Shown one piece after another: positions 52,248-63,782 of a stretch of 64,000 nt of DNA (positions are counted from its first letter, which is position 1; the number at the start of each line of letters is the position of its first letter). The translations under genes were made by a program, and so were the position numbers. This DNA is from Iris pallida. Lineage: Eukaryota; Streptophyta; Magnoliopsida; Asparagales; Iridaceae. The stretch is from the NCBI GenBank assembly GCA_029216955.1, contig JANAVB010012075.1:1-64000 (forward strand), in the 5' to 3' direction. A model generated the notes under the pieces. That model made no database searches and was not told the origin of the DNA. It saw only the letters and a list, made by a program, of their open reading frames with translations.

Positions 52248-55200
52248 TGTAAAACCCCTAAATTTCTACTAATTATTTTTTATTAATATTTATACGGATT
52301 TAAAATTTTGTATTGTACGTCGCATGGTCATATTTTACGTCGCGCACGAAATTTTATTTTTGCTCGACGAGTGCGAATATGTGCGAGCGTCCATATTTTA
52401 GAAAAATACTTTATTTATTATTTTATAGTTTCAAAATAATATAGGTAATAATTATTTCTAGTTATCATTTCAAGTTTATGGTTTTAACTATGAAAAGCCT
52501 TTCATTTATGCAGTGATAATTATAAAATAATTTTCCTATAAAATGGTAAATTAGAAAAGTATATCTATTTGTACAAACATATATTTTCGTAATTATTTAT
52601 TTGTTTAATTTAAATAATAATGTATTTTCGAAATTAATTATTATAGTATTTTTGGACAACATATTTTTGAAATATTTGTGACAATTTAAATTTTGATTTG
52701 ATCCCATGGATACATTTAAATAGATTTAATTAGTATCCATATTTGGAATTTGATTTATCCTATTGATTTTAAACTAAAAATTTAATTTGATTTAATTAGA
52801 TTTAATTAGATTTGGATTGGATTGGATTTGATTGATTGATTTAATTTAAATAGATGATTTATCTAATTTGGGTTTAAACAATCCTAATCATTATCTAATT
52901 GGGAATTCCCACATCCTATATAAATAGGCAGGTACTCCTCCAACTTTTTATTCTTCCACAAAATTCCACCATCCACAAGTGCAGTGCCTCGTGTCCGTGT
53001 CCGCTTCCCATTCTTATTCCATGATATTTTTACATATACATTTTTCTCCATCTCCGTGTCGGACACAACCCGACACCATTTTTCCAAATAATCCTAAGCT
53101 CTAATCCTAGTCCGGTGCCCCGACCTCAACCTTCCCTCTACCACTCCTCCTGGCCACAGGACAACACCTTTACCACTGTCACCGCCGTCCCTCCTTCGTC
53201 GACCTATTACCCCGCCGACTCCACGGCAACCACCGAAACCCTTCTCCCTTTGTCGAAACACCGACCACCAGCCTCCACCCGAACCTGCCACCACCCAAAC
53301 CATCCTGCCACCACCAGCGCCTAACCCATCACCACTGCCACCACGGCCAATGGCCGGATCGTCCAAAACCACCCAGACCCGACACAAACCAGCCGAATCA
53401 CGGCCACTCCCAGCCGTCTTCTCCAACCAATCCCGTTCCTCCTTACCACCATCTTCGTCGTCGTCACCACAATCACCATCACCACACCAGCACCTCAGTC
53501 GACCACCCGGACCACCATCCCCAGCGCCACTGTGCCCGGTGCCACCTCGTCCCCAAACCCAGCACTGTCGCCACAGCACGCACACAGCCACCTCGGCCAA
53601 ACGACACCCAATTCACCGCAACCACCAGAAAACCCCAACACCAAACAATGCCGACCGGCCGCCCTCGCCGAAACCTAGCAAAAAGAAAGAAAAACACCAC
53701 ACACAGCTACTCACCTGGCCCCGCCGGTCGGATCCACCGAGACGCTCGCCTCCGGTCACGAGCGCCTGCGCTGCCTTCGCCAAACCAGCGCCACCGTCAC
53801 CTCTCACCGAAGCCCCCGCGCCGACTTCGTAAAACTTGCCGTGCGCTGCGAACCGCGCGCACCGCTGACCCCGAGCAGCCTTCTCCGCGCCCCCACGCCT
53901 CCGACCCTCCGCCGATCGACCCCCACGACCTCCACCGCGATCGACCCGCACCGCCGTCGCCCGCTCTCGTTGCCCTTTCTCGCCCGCTCCCCATACTTCT
54001 GCCGTCGACATCGGCATCCTCGCCACTCCGGCGAGATCCGCCGCGACCCGAGTCTCCTCAGCACCTCCGCGTCGCCCGGAGCCACCCGCATCCGCCGCCC
54101 CTGTCGTCTCGTTCACCGCCGTCCCTCGGCCACACCTTTCCCCGACCGGCTCCCTCTCGCTCACTCTCTCACCGATCTCCCCTCTTTTTCCCATTCCCTT
54201 CTTTTCCTTTCTCTCTCCATTCCCTCTTTCTTTTACGTTTTTATTTATTTATTTATTTTTGGTTAAGAGGACAGCAAAGCTGTCACTATTATTATATCCA
54301 TTATTATTATTATTATTATTATAAATATTTTAAAGCAGTATAGAAGAAGAAAGAGCCAGCAGTTTTTCTTTTTAGTTTTATTTTTGTTTTTGTTTTTGAT
54401 TTTTGTGTGTTTTGTTTATTTTTGGTTTTCTTCTTCTTTTAATCTCCATCATCATTATTACTATTATTATTAATGATGATTATTTTTGTATGCAGTAACA
54501 TAGCAGTAGTGCTATATTTTGTAGATATTTTCTATTCTAGAATATAATAGGTGTACATAAATTTTTAGTCAGTAATATTATTATTTTATTCCTGTATTAT
54601 TGATATTAAAATTTTGAAACTATTTCATAATAAAATATATTATTGAGGGTTGACCTTATTTGATTTCAAAGCATAATTTTATTATTATTTTATGATACTG
54701 TAACTGTAGCTTCTACCAACAAACTTTATTTTGACAAAAACTTGGTTTTCCGTAAAATAATTTTTCCTATATATTCAAGGATTATCTAAAAGCTATTTAA
54801 ATAACAAAAATATATTTTTCAAAGATTATAAATATTCTTCTAAAAACCATATATATTATTTATCTACGTTTTTATCCTCCCATCCATGAATAAGCCTATT
54901 ATTCCTATTCCTTTCCAATTTTGTCCTTCCTTATGTCGAACCTAACTAATTTGACCCTTCTGGACCCAATAGAACCGTCCATGCCACCATCAGAAGTCAC
55001 CTTGTGTAGTTGTTGCACTGAAGTCGCAGTTCATGCCATCTTGATTATCGCAGCACACTAGGCGTACTACCAGGCAAGACACCTTGCCATTTGCTGTTTA
55101 ATTATTTTAGCTCATATTTCATGCATGTTCATTATTTTCTTTATGCAAAATAAACTGTGATACATGGCATAACTGTTAGAACTTACTATTCATTTTTCCT

Positions 55201-56439
55201 GCTATGTATTATTTTTCTTACACATTAAACCTAGAATTAAGGGACCTCCTCGTGTGTTGCATTCATTAGCCTTGACACGTTGTAACACGAAGTTGTGTGT
55301 CGCATGTAGGACACGGAAGTGCGTGATTGGCTGGCCACCAGTACGTACAAGCCGTGCGATAGGAATAACCGCTAATAGAGATTGCATGCTAGTTTGACTT
55401 AGCGGTTATAGTGGTTTGTGTTGTGGATACAACACAGTAGGCATTGGGCGGAGAGGACAATTCCTTAGCGTATGGGCTTCGATGCACTTCCCCTGTGACC
55501 CGGACTCTCCGTTGGAGATACGGGGTTGATGACCCAAGATTACTGACGGCCACTGACGATTCTGCGAAACGTTATGCTCTTCCTGATGGGGCCTCTGGTG
55601 CCCGAAGGGGGACTACGCCGATCCTATTCAGCCAGGGCCCATGCGTAGGAAGGATTGTTCTTAACTACATTTCACTTAGAATGGTAGGCTACCCTATCCG
55701 TTAGGTACGAGTACTTTTGGTTTGGGTACTTGTATCTGACCATGGCTTGGAACAATAACTTGTCGCGGATTAGTTCGTCACATCTTGTCCTTGTTTGGTT
55801 GTAGGTGTGACTTACTATTTCGATGAGAAGGTATTAAACCTTGTTGGGGTCCGGATACCATATCGGATTCTTAGCATGGAAAGATACGTCGCCGTGAATT
55901 AGTTTACCATCTCCTATCCTTGTTTGGTTGGGGGGATGGTACGCTCGTTCAGTAGGTGCGTATTGGACCATGTTATAAATTCGATTGACTTATTTAGTTG
56001 AGCAATATTTATTCAGTTTATATGGCATGCTATTATGTGTCTTGTTACGTTCCTCTGAGGACCTGGTTGTCTTGCCAGGTGTGTGCTATTGTCTTTCGCA
56101 GGTGCTTAGCTCTAGCCGTGTTCATTGCTATTTTTCGAGGATGATTGCGCTTGGATTGTCTTCGCTTCGCTCGCCACTCATTTTATTTTTTATGTACTTT
56201 TTCTTATTTTGTTGGTAGTGGATTTGTCTCCGCCCAACATATTGTATCAAAACAAATTTATTCCCATTATATGATCTTTTATTCATTTATTCTGTGTGGA
56301 TGAGATTAGTTATGGTTCTACTGCATTTTACAGCTTATGTATTTATACGAGGCTTCCATATATTGGAGTATACTTCGTATGAATACAGCTGGCATGTCTA
56401 CGTTCCTAGTCCTACGTATTTTAGGACTAGGGCGTTACA
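52248..56439 (+). repeat. 3' LTR of LARD 2
   Basis: Matches 46941-51160 with scattered substitutions and small indels, for example a 12 bp gap in the CpG-rich core near 54041. It ends GCGTTACA at 56439, followed by the target duplication AAAAG. Confidence 0.93.
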
Positions 56440-57391
56440 AAAAGTATAAAGCTTGTCAGTTCCACATCGATTTTATTCATCAACCTTCGGAGTTTCTACA
56501 CCCGATGGCAGCATTTTGGCCTTTTGAAGCCTGGGGCATGGACGTCATAGGACCAATCAGCCCGCCATCTTCTAGAGGACATCGGTTCATCCTAGCCATA
56601 ACCGATTACTTCCCTAAATGGACGGAAGCTATACCGTTCATCGAAGTGAAGGCGTCGAACGTGATCAGTTTCATCAAGCATCACGTTATCTACCGCTTCA
56701 GCCTACCTTGCAGGATCATCCATGATAATGGTCCACAATTTGCAAGCCATGCATTCTATCGGTTCTGTGATAGGAATCGAATCCAGAACATAGCCTCTAC
56801 TGCCTACAATCTAGCGGCTAACGGGCTAGCAGAAGCCTTCAATAAAACTATCATTAAACTTCTCAAGAAGTTTGTGTCTTCAAACAAGTGCGATTGGAAT
56901 GGGAAGCTCGGCGAATGTCTATAGGCCTATCGTACAACGGTCCGGACTCTAACAGGCAGTACGTCATTCTCTCTAGTTTATGAGAGCGAAGCAGTTCTTC
57001 CCCTAGAAATCTAGATTCCTTCTCTTCGAGTAGCCTTAGCCAGCGAGTTGACTACTGAAGAAATCTACCGTCTGCGACTCCAAGAGCTCGAAGCACTAGA
57101 TGAAAAACGCTTGTTAGCTCAGCAGCGCATTGAGCTATACCAAGCACGTCTTTCCAAAGCCTTCAATAAAAGGTGAAGGAAAGAATCTTCCAAGTCGATG
57201 ATCTAGTCTTAGCAGTGAGAAGACCAACCGTCATGACGCACAAAACAAAAGGAAAATTTCAGCCTAAATGGGAAGGTCCTTTCATCATAGAATCAGTGTA
57301 TTCTAACGGTGCGTTCCGACTAACCGAGCCTGACGATGACTTGCTCATGATGCCTATCAACGGTAAGTTACTGAAGAAATACTATATGTAA
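56440..57391 (+). pseudogene. Integrase core and C-terminus of element E
   Basis: Resumes in the zinc finger as KYKACQFH; the first Cys of the CxxC pair reads Tyr (TAT), likely a G-to-A change. The DDE core is visible: AWGMDVIGPISPP, IIHDNGPQFASH and NGLAEAFNKTIIK. A stop at 56922-56924 interrupts before AYRTTVRTLTGS, and others follow. The final frame (57173-57391) holds the GPF motif (KWEGPFIIESVYSNGAFRLT) and ends at 57391. No chromodomain follows, as expected for the Tat group. Confidence 0.9.
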
Positions 57392-58086
57392 CCTTTTTTT
57401 ATAATATTCACATATGTTCAGTCATGTAATGTACAGTGCGATGTTTATGTGATTAAAAAAATTATCTAACTATTATCCGTATTTCAAGAGGCTTGAATAT
57501 GCCTTGGATAATAGGTCCTCTAAAATATTTCCCTAGTGGAATCATTCCCGTTTTTGACTCTGTTAAAACTCGGTTTGACGAAAACAAGTCTCGTCCCTAT
57601 TACCTCTGAATTATTTTCTGATAATTATTTTCCTAATGGAACGATAAAGAAATGTTTTGCCATCTCCATATAACCACTGAGTAAAGCATTCATCAAGGAT
57701 AATCACGTCCATATTACCTCTGAATTATCCACTCCCACCTAATGTAATATATCTTTCCATGTCCATATTACCTCTGGTCAGATATAGAACATCCTCTGCT
57801 ATTACGTCCATATTACCTCTATTAGCAGCTTCATTCAACTTATTATCTATATTCAACATAAAAAAACTTGAACATAAAACGGATAATAGGTCCACATCAA
57901 ATTCTTCAGCGGAATACCCACCAGAAATATCCTTGCTACGTCCATATTACCTCTAGTTTCGATATTTCACCAAACCACATTCATTTTGAAAAGATTCTTT
58001 ATTCTTTACTTGAACGTCTGTCAATAGACGAAAAAAAGGTACAAGAGCCGCGACGACTGGAAAAAAATAGTTACAAACAAAAAAAT
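57392..58086. repeat. Spacer between convergent pol and antisense gene with repeated CGTCCATATTACCTCT
   Basis: The word CGTCCATATTACCTCT or a close variant appears about five or six times (near 57592, 57706, 57751, 57806 and 57940). GGATAATAGGTCC occurs at about 57508 and 57880, each after a related stretch, suggesting an old duplication of about 370 bp. No gene is seen. Confidence 0.7.
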
Positions 58087-58860
58087 CTAAGGAATACATA
58101 GGCGATTGATGTTGTCCCTTAAAGTCATGATTTCGGCTTCAGACTTCGCGGTAGCTCGACGGCGTGCCTCTTCTTGACGAGCAGCTTCATCCTCGAAAAG
58201 GATCAGACTCATGTGCTCTCCCTCCAATTTTGTCAGCTGTTCTTTTAAATAGATGGAAGTGGTAGCAGTCATGGCAGCCTGAGACAAGTAATCCTCCTGC
58301 TCAAACGTTGTTATCCTCAAGTTGGCTTCCAGTTAGGCGATCTCGCTCTAGATCTGCGCGATGTGATTATACTTTTCGATAATTTGTGTAGCCAGTTTAT
58401 TTTTTGAGGCAGCACATGCTTCACTTGCAGCATTGAACTGACCATACTGGTCAGCCAATTTGTCGATCTCTCGAACGAGGGCATCCTTCCTCGCCTGGAA
58501 AGTAGCCTTCTCCTCCGTAAGAGCCGTGATCAAAGCCTTATCTTCTGCACGGAACAGTGATGACGGGCTCCGTTGCTTGGCATCTCGGAATCGGATCACC
58601 TGACCCTCCAGGTCATTCAGAACTTTCCTCAGAGTATTAGCCCGCTCTTCATAGCCGGCAATGCTCTCGAGGGCCGCCACTTGGCATTCGACAACAGCTT
58701 TCATAGGGCCAAAGGTAGCATTCCGCTTCATGACTCCAGGAAGCTTTACTTTCAGCACAGAGTAGAAAGCTTTGACAACTTTCTGGGCCATCTCGTCATC
58801 TTCGATGGAGGTCGTCGGAAAGGAAGCTTGAAGAGTTTCTTCCGCTCCAGGAAGGGATAC

Positions 58861-58947
58861 CTAACAAGAAGCCAAGCCTGACAAGAAAATAATATATATA
58901 TTAGTAACAAAAAAGGGGGAATATACGAAAGAGTTGTAATATTATAC
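58861..58947 (-). other. Candidate intron 2 of antisense gene
   Basis: Donor AAG/GTATAAT at 58947, AT-rich body, and two acceptors: TTTTCTTGTCAG (exon from 58877) and TTCTTGTTAG (exon from 58860). The downstream frame fits the second acceptor, but phases do not match exactly, so a small indel is likely. At 87 bp or less it is a typical short plant intron. Confidence 0.55.
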
Positions 58948-61900
58948 CTTCAGCTTGCTCAGCACCAGCCTGGGCTACGCCATCAGTCTTGGCTTCAGGG
59001 AAACCAAGAACAGGCCTAGACTGTTCAAGGAGAACAATATCAAGGCCCTGAACGGCATCGGGCCTAGTTTCTTCCACAATCCCAGCTGGAATAGAAGCAG
59101 ATTCAGCTATAGCCCACTCAGCAGGCTGTTCTACCTCTCCTTCTGTAGCCGATACCGGCTCATTAATAGCTCCCTTTGCCCCAACCAATTTGGAGGAGCC
59201 GGGAACAACTTCTATCCCTTCCCCAATGCTTGGGGCTATCTTTGCGAGTGGTCCTTTTTCCTTGTCTACAAGGGAACATACAGTCGTGGTCAGCCTCACG
59301 AGGAGTACGCAAAATCGAAGTCGAAAAATATTATCCGAAGAGAGGCGCAAAGGTAACGTACCCATAGGAGGATGAGCCGATTGGACTTGATTCTCGTCCA
59401 GCTCTTTTATCGCAGCTCCTATCGCAGACATGTCCCCCAAAGATATTTCGTAGGAGGGACTGATCTTTTGATCGCCGTCATGGTTTGGGCCTTCACCCTG
59501 ATCTTCCCGTCGCTCAAGTCTTACAGCTGAAAAAGATCCGTCCTCATCCATCGGTCGAGGACGAACAGGGGACACTATCGTCACGTCCACCTCCTCAGAC
59601 AAGAAAGCACCTGCCTCAGCTGCAACTTTGGGGTCATATACAAAGGACAAACGCAAAGGTGAGAAATCTTCTAAAGGCTCGACCAGAACGGCTATGAAGT
59701 CTAGAAAGGGATCTACCTCCCGAACAATAACGGCCCGTGATGTCGTTCCATCTCTTCCAGTCTGTCGGGAAGACCTCCTCAATGGAGGCGAGCCAGTACA
59801 CACTTCCTTGGCTCTCCTAAGGGCGACAATTTTCTTCTTCCATTTTAAAGTTGGCTCCTTGGCCAATCCAGTTGAAGCTTTCCTCTTCTGAGGAGGATCA
59901 AGAGGAACAAAATCATCATCTTTCGTGTTCCTTTGGATACACTACTGGCTCCCTAAGGATAACTTTCGGATGTAGTACTACGGTTGGCTTCACGGTGGGA
60001 ACAACACTCTCCTTCTTAAAACCCTTTGGCGCCTTTTTTGCAGGAAGGGGGCCAAACCGAGTCCCCAATATCAAGCTCTATTCACGATCATACCAGGGAT
60101 GGAGAGTATTGATCTGAACATAAAATTTGGCGGCAGCATAGCACATATGGGTCTCAGGCTTATCCAAGGGCAGAGTGACGATTGCCCCCGTGCACCCGGC
60201 ATTATAATACATCCAAGTACATGCCCTATCAATTAAGCTGCCTATTGACTCCAAATGCGGGCTAGCATTTTCCAGAAGGAGCTGGCTGTAGCCAAACTAT
60301 CGTGCAAAACGACTCGGCAGGTATGGCTCCAGATACGCATGGTTCCTGTTTTGGAGCACCTGATGCATTGGTCTAATAGACTGAAGCCAGTGAAATGCCC
60401 CAGCAGTCAAACTAGTGGCATAAACTCCCTCGTCTACTAAGATATCTCCCGCATTACCATTGCCGGATGGAGGAGAAACTCTGAAGAACTCATAGTTCTA
60501 CAAGAAGCCTAAAGCCTTTCTGCAGGCGGGTATACCGGTGATGGTCCAATCCGTATCACGAAATCTATGAAGAAAGGCGTCTCCCGCCAAAGAGTCCGCC
60601 ACCGGCCCAGCATTCATCAGGGTAGAACAATGCAGTAGCAGCCACCCCATCAGGAAATGATACGAAAGTTCGGTCCGAGCAAAGTTGGCCCTGCCGTCAG
60701 GAGTCACCGCATTCCTAACAAAGTCCCGCAGACCTCGTCCAGTGGCACAGACCATCGCGGGAAGCAATGCAAGACGATATCTGAATGCCAGCTTCACAGC
60801 TTGAAGTATCATACCCTGGCTTATTCTCTCAATGGACCCTGAACCTCCAAGGACTATGCAGTCACGAAGCCAGATCATTAAGAAAGCGGCCAACACAGCT
60901 TTCTCCGACAACGGATATTTAGCTTGACCTAAATAGTGGCCGATCAGGGACTCAGGATCATCACTGTCCTCAGTATCTGCCGTATCATAATCTGTCATCC
61001 GGATTTCTATATTGGACTTGGTCATAGGTTTTAAAATCGAAAAGGAGGCTGGATCCTCCCCTTCTCCTTGAACAAAGACGTAGCCCATCCAAGCTCCCGT
61101 GTGAGGATTGGCCCCCTCGGTCCTCCCTTTCTTATTAATCCTATGACAGATAAGGAGGTGGCAGAGTAATTCCTTGTACACATCAATCATCTCAGAGTTT
61201 TCATTCTCCAAATCTCGGAGCTCTTCATCACAAGGCACGTACTCTTCATATGGCTCCGTACACCAGGGAAGCTTCGACACTTCATGTATCTCATGGAGAG
61301 CCAATTCCATCTCCCCACCCGGAGTAAAGAAAGTATAGGTGTGAAGGTTATATAACTCCGCCAAAGAGATAAACATTGGCCAGTTGACCCTTACACCATA
61401 TTGAGTGGCCCTAATAGCATAATAAAGGCCAACAGTCTTCAGGATGGCTTCATACGTAGAAACCACCAAGCCAGTGAGATTACTCCAGAACGAGGATGGA
61501 TACCTCCAGCCTTCCATCCGCATCTTCCCTGCAGGATACGACACGTCCCCCGACATCATCAAGTTGCAAAGCGTGTCAGCGGCATAAGGATGGAGATTAG
61601 TCAAAATGTCGTTCGTTACGGCACCAGGTTACAGTCCCCTCGTAGAGTAAGATACAGAGCCCCGGACATACTTGAAAGTGTCATTCTTCTGATCGCCTGA
61701 GTCAAACTGTATTCTTCTGAAGATGACCTCGGGGAGCTCAGGAGTTAGCTTCCACTTCATCTGTCGCCGCACGGCTAAGACAATAAAAGCAGACAAAGGA
61801 TACAGATGCTCCATCGACGGTAGCCATATCCTCTAATTGTTCGAACGGATCACCATTGGGTTGCTCAAGCGTATTGTCTCGCCATCTTCGAACCCCACAC

Positions 61901-62146
61901 TATCACCAAACAGGAAGTACGGCTTCTTAAAACGACGTGCCCCTCCAAGCAAGAACTTATCATCGTTAATCATCTGCATCAAGAAGGTCTTATCCTGTTC
62001 AAGTATGGCGAGTGTCCGTTCCGTAGGCTGGTTTTGACGGATCGTGGCTTGAACCTTGCTGATCATATTTGTTATGAGACTGGTACCAAGGACTTGATAA
62101 GTAGAGCCGAAAGGGATTCCCTCAAGTTCCAGGACAAACATGTTTA

Positions 62147-62360
62147 CTACAAGGACAGAAGAGAAAGTCAGACTCAGAATCCGCAAGAAAAACTAAGTGT
62201 TGAAGGAACCTTATGCGCCCAAAGGGTTATGTGCTCAAAACAAACATGTGGGCGCATAATGTTCAGCAGTATATGGGCGCATAAACATGCATCAGCATGT
62301 GGGCGCATAGCACACCACAGTATTGGTGCATGACTTATGTAGGTGCATAAGAATGCTTAC
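62147..62360 (-). other. Candidate intron 1 of antisense gene, with TATGCGCCCA words
   Basis: Donor TTCT/GTAAGCAT and acceptor TCTGTCCTTGTAG bracket about 214 bp. Within it TGGGCGCATA or TATGCGCCCA occurs four or five times (62210-62310), the same word that fills the LTR upstream repeats. Confidence 0.55.
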
Positions 62361-62641
62361 AGAAGCTTGTTGCCTTAGGCGCATGCGTCTAGGCAGAATA
62401 AAAGTCTGAGCGTCGCAAATTAACGCTCGAGACTTTATTTTTTGATGCGTGCCCTCACCCAGAATCGGGTCCTGGACTGGTGAGGACGCTGCCACAGAAG
62501 GAGAGCCACTCGGTGCAGCCCCTTGCCCTTCGCAGATCTTTTGGCGACCTTGGGAGACATGGTTCGTAAAGAAAGGAGATGAAGAGTCTTTTGAAAGTTC
62601 TAAGAGAAATGAGAATAATAAACTTTCTCTCTCTTTCAAAA

Positions 62642-62652
62642 CCTATTTATAG
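62642..62652 (-). promoter_or_regulatory. TATA box of antisense gene
   Basis: The minus strand reads CTATAAATAGG, followed by a GA-rich leader (AAAGAGAGAGAAAG) and, 82 bp on, the ATG at 62560 in an ACCATG context. Further copies of the GCGCCCA word lie upstream (62660-62730). This is a textbook arrangement of a plant core promoter. Confidence 0.65.
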
Positions 62653-62989
62653 GCACGGGCCATTTCCTATGCGCTCACTATTCCTATGTGCCCATTGCGC
62701 ACTATGCACCACCATGGCTTATGCGCCCACGTGAAGATCCAGCCTCTTGTACACTATGCGACTGCCATTTGCTGACATGGACAACGTACGAAGGATGGAC
62801 CTCTTCAAATTCTACCCCGATGAATCTGTCAGTTCAGATTTTCGAGGAAGATCTCAAACAGCCATCTCTCTGACAGGCTGGCCAAACTCTATGTGCCTAA
62901 AGAGAGAGCCGTGGTATGCGTCCACTGCATCATGAGAAGACGGTCCATGCTTCTTTCAAAGTATTTCGAGCTCGTTCAAGTATCGAAAA

Positions 62990-63003
62990 CTTTGAAGGGG
63001 TCT
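62990..63003 (+). other. Polypurine tract of element E
   Basis: TTGAAGGGGTCT lies directly before the 3' LTR (TGTAGAAGC at 63004). Confidence 0.7.
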
Positions 63004-63777
63004 TGTAGAAGCATGAAAATTTTAGCATACTGGACATATGCGCCCAACTCACCAAGGAGCCATATGCGCCCAACTCACCAAGGAGCCTTATGCGCCCAAA
63101 TCACCAATGAGCCTTATGCGCCCAAAGCTTCCAACAAGGTCATATGCGCCCAAGCTCCAATGAGGTCATATACCCATGCGCCCAAGACAAGCTCCTCCAA
63201 AAGGGGGCGCATAGTCCTGTTTTAGGCTATGCGCCCAAGCCAAAATAGCCCCTGACTTGGTCAAAGCCACGATCAAAAAGTGTACCGAAGCGTACGGCCA
63301 CGTTAGTCTCCACGAGCAGTCGTACACTGAAGCATGCGGCCACACGATCAACCCACGACCACACGGCCTGCATACGCCTACATCCTATGCGCCCAAAGCA
63401 GGACCATGCGCCCACATAAAACCAGTGTGTTTTCTCATATGGGCGCATAACATCATTCCAGCTCAAGAACTACTATAAAAAGGGGTCTCATCCCTCTTCG
63501 AAACACAGAACGGAGAGCATTTTCAAGAGACAAATTGCTGCACTTCTTGCCAGTGAGCCGAGAGTTAGCAATTTTCTTAGGTTTTCTCCTACTTTTGTAA
63601 TAGGAGTTTCAACGGAGTAAAGGAGCAACTGTCGCTCGATCTCCATCGTCCTTTTCCCTAGAATTCTTTTTTTGTACACGGGAATCCTCAGCGCAGGATC
63701 TCTCAGGCGTACTCGATTTGTGGTGCCTTGTGCCAATAAAGAAAAGACAGCATTTTTTCTTCTTTTTTTTGTCCATA
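63004..63777 (+). repeat. 3' LTR of element E
   Basis: Matches 38738-39522. The upstream tandem repeats are less decayed here: TATGCGCCCAACTCACCAAG occurs in near-perfect form twice. The end reads TGTCCATA; the other LTR reads TGTCCACA, so the terminal CA is mutated here. The target duplication ATTGG follows at 63778-63782. Confidence 0.94.
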
Positions 63778-63782
63778 ATTGG

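Larger units (their letters stand above)
46941..56439 (+). mobile_element. LARD-like non-autonomous LTR retrotransposon 2
   Basis: LTRs of 4220 bp (46941-51160) and 4192 bp (52248-56439) flank 1087 bp of internal DNA. The target duplication AAAAG is perfect (46936-46940 and 56440-56444). LTR ends are TGTAAAACCCC and GCGTTACA. The polypurine region CGAGGACGAAATTC then AAGTTGGGTAGGA abuts the 3' LTR. There is no gag or pol. The LTRs look only a few percent different by eye in the first 150 bp (4 differences), so it is probably younger than its host element E. Removing it restores the integrase frame. Confidence 0.94.
58087..62560 (-). pseudogene. Antisense gene of element E: plant-mobile-domain-like protein with coiled-coil tail
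   Basis: This gene faces pol. It starts at ATG 62560 (MSPKVAKRSAKGKG), just downstream of a TATA box. Intron 1 (62360-62147) has a GTAAGC donor and a CCTTGTAG acceptor. Exon 2 runs 62146-58948 largely in one frame, with stops at 61833, 61629, 60498, about 60300 and about 60075 and shifts near 59900. It includes FFTPGGEMELALHEIHEVSK, which resembles the G-E-M...L motif of the plant mobile domain (PF10536). Intron 2 starts at 58947 (GTATAAT). Exon 3 (from 58877 or 58860 to 58087) is an Ala/Glu/Lys-rich coiled coil (EEKATFQARKDALVREIDKL) with a stop at 58348 and another near 58330. Antisense ORFs here are known in some Tat elements. Function unknown; domain assignment tentative. Confidence 0.68.
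38738..63777 (+). mobile_element. Tat/Ogre-type Ty3/gypsy retrotransposon (element E)
   Basis: LTRs of 785 and 774 bp (38738-39522 and 63004-63777) are flanked by the 5 bp target duplication ATTGG (38733-38737 and 63778-63782). Internal order is a 5' ORF, gag, protease, RT, RNase H, a second archaeal-type RNase H, integrase, then a long antisense gene. The dual RNase H and extra ORFs place it in the Tat group. Its length is 25 kb, of which 9.5 kb is the inserted LARD 2, leaving about 15.5 kb, fitting Tat elements. Pol has many stops and mutated catalytic residues, so it is inactive. It inserted in the LTR of element D. Confidence 0.93.

Noticed and set aside
58955..59891. Plus-strand ORFs opposite the antisense gene of element E
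   Set aside because: Shadows of the minus-strand coding sequence; no motif and no promoter.
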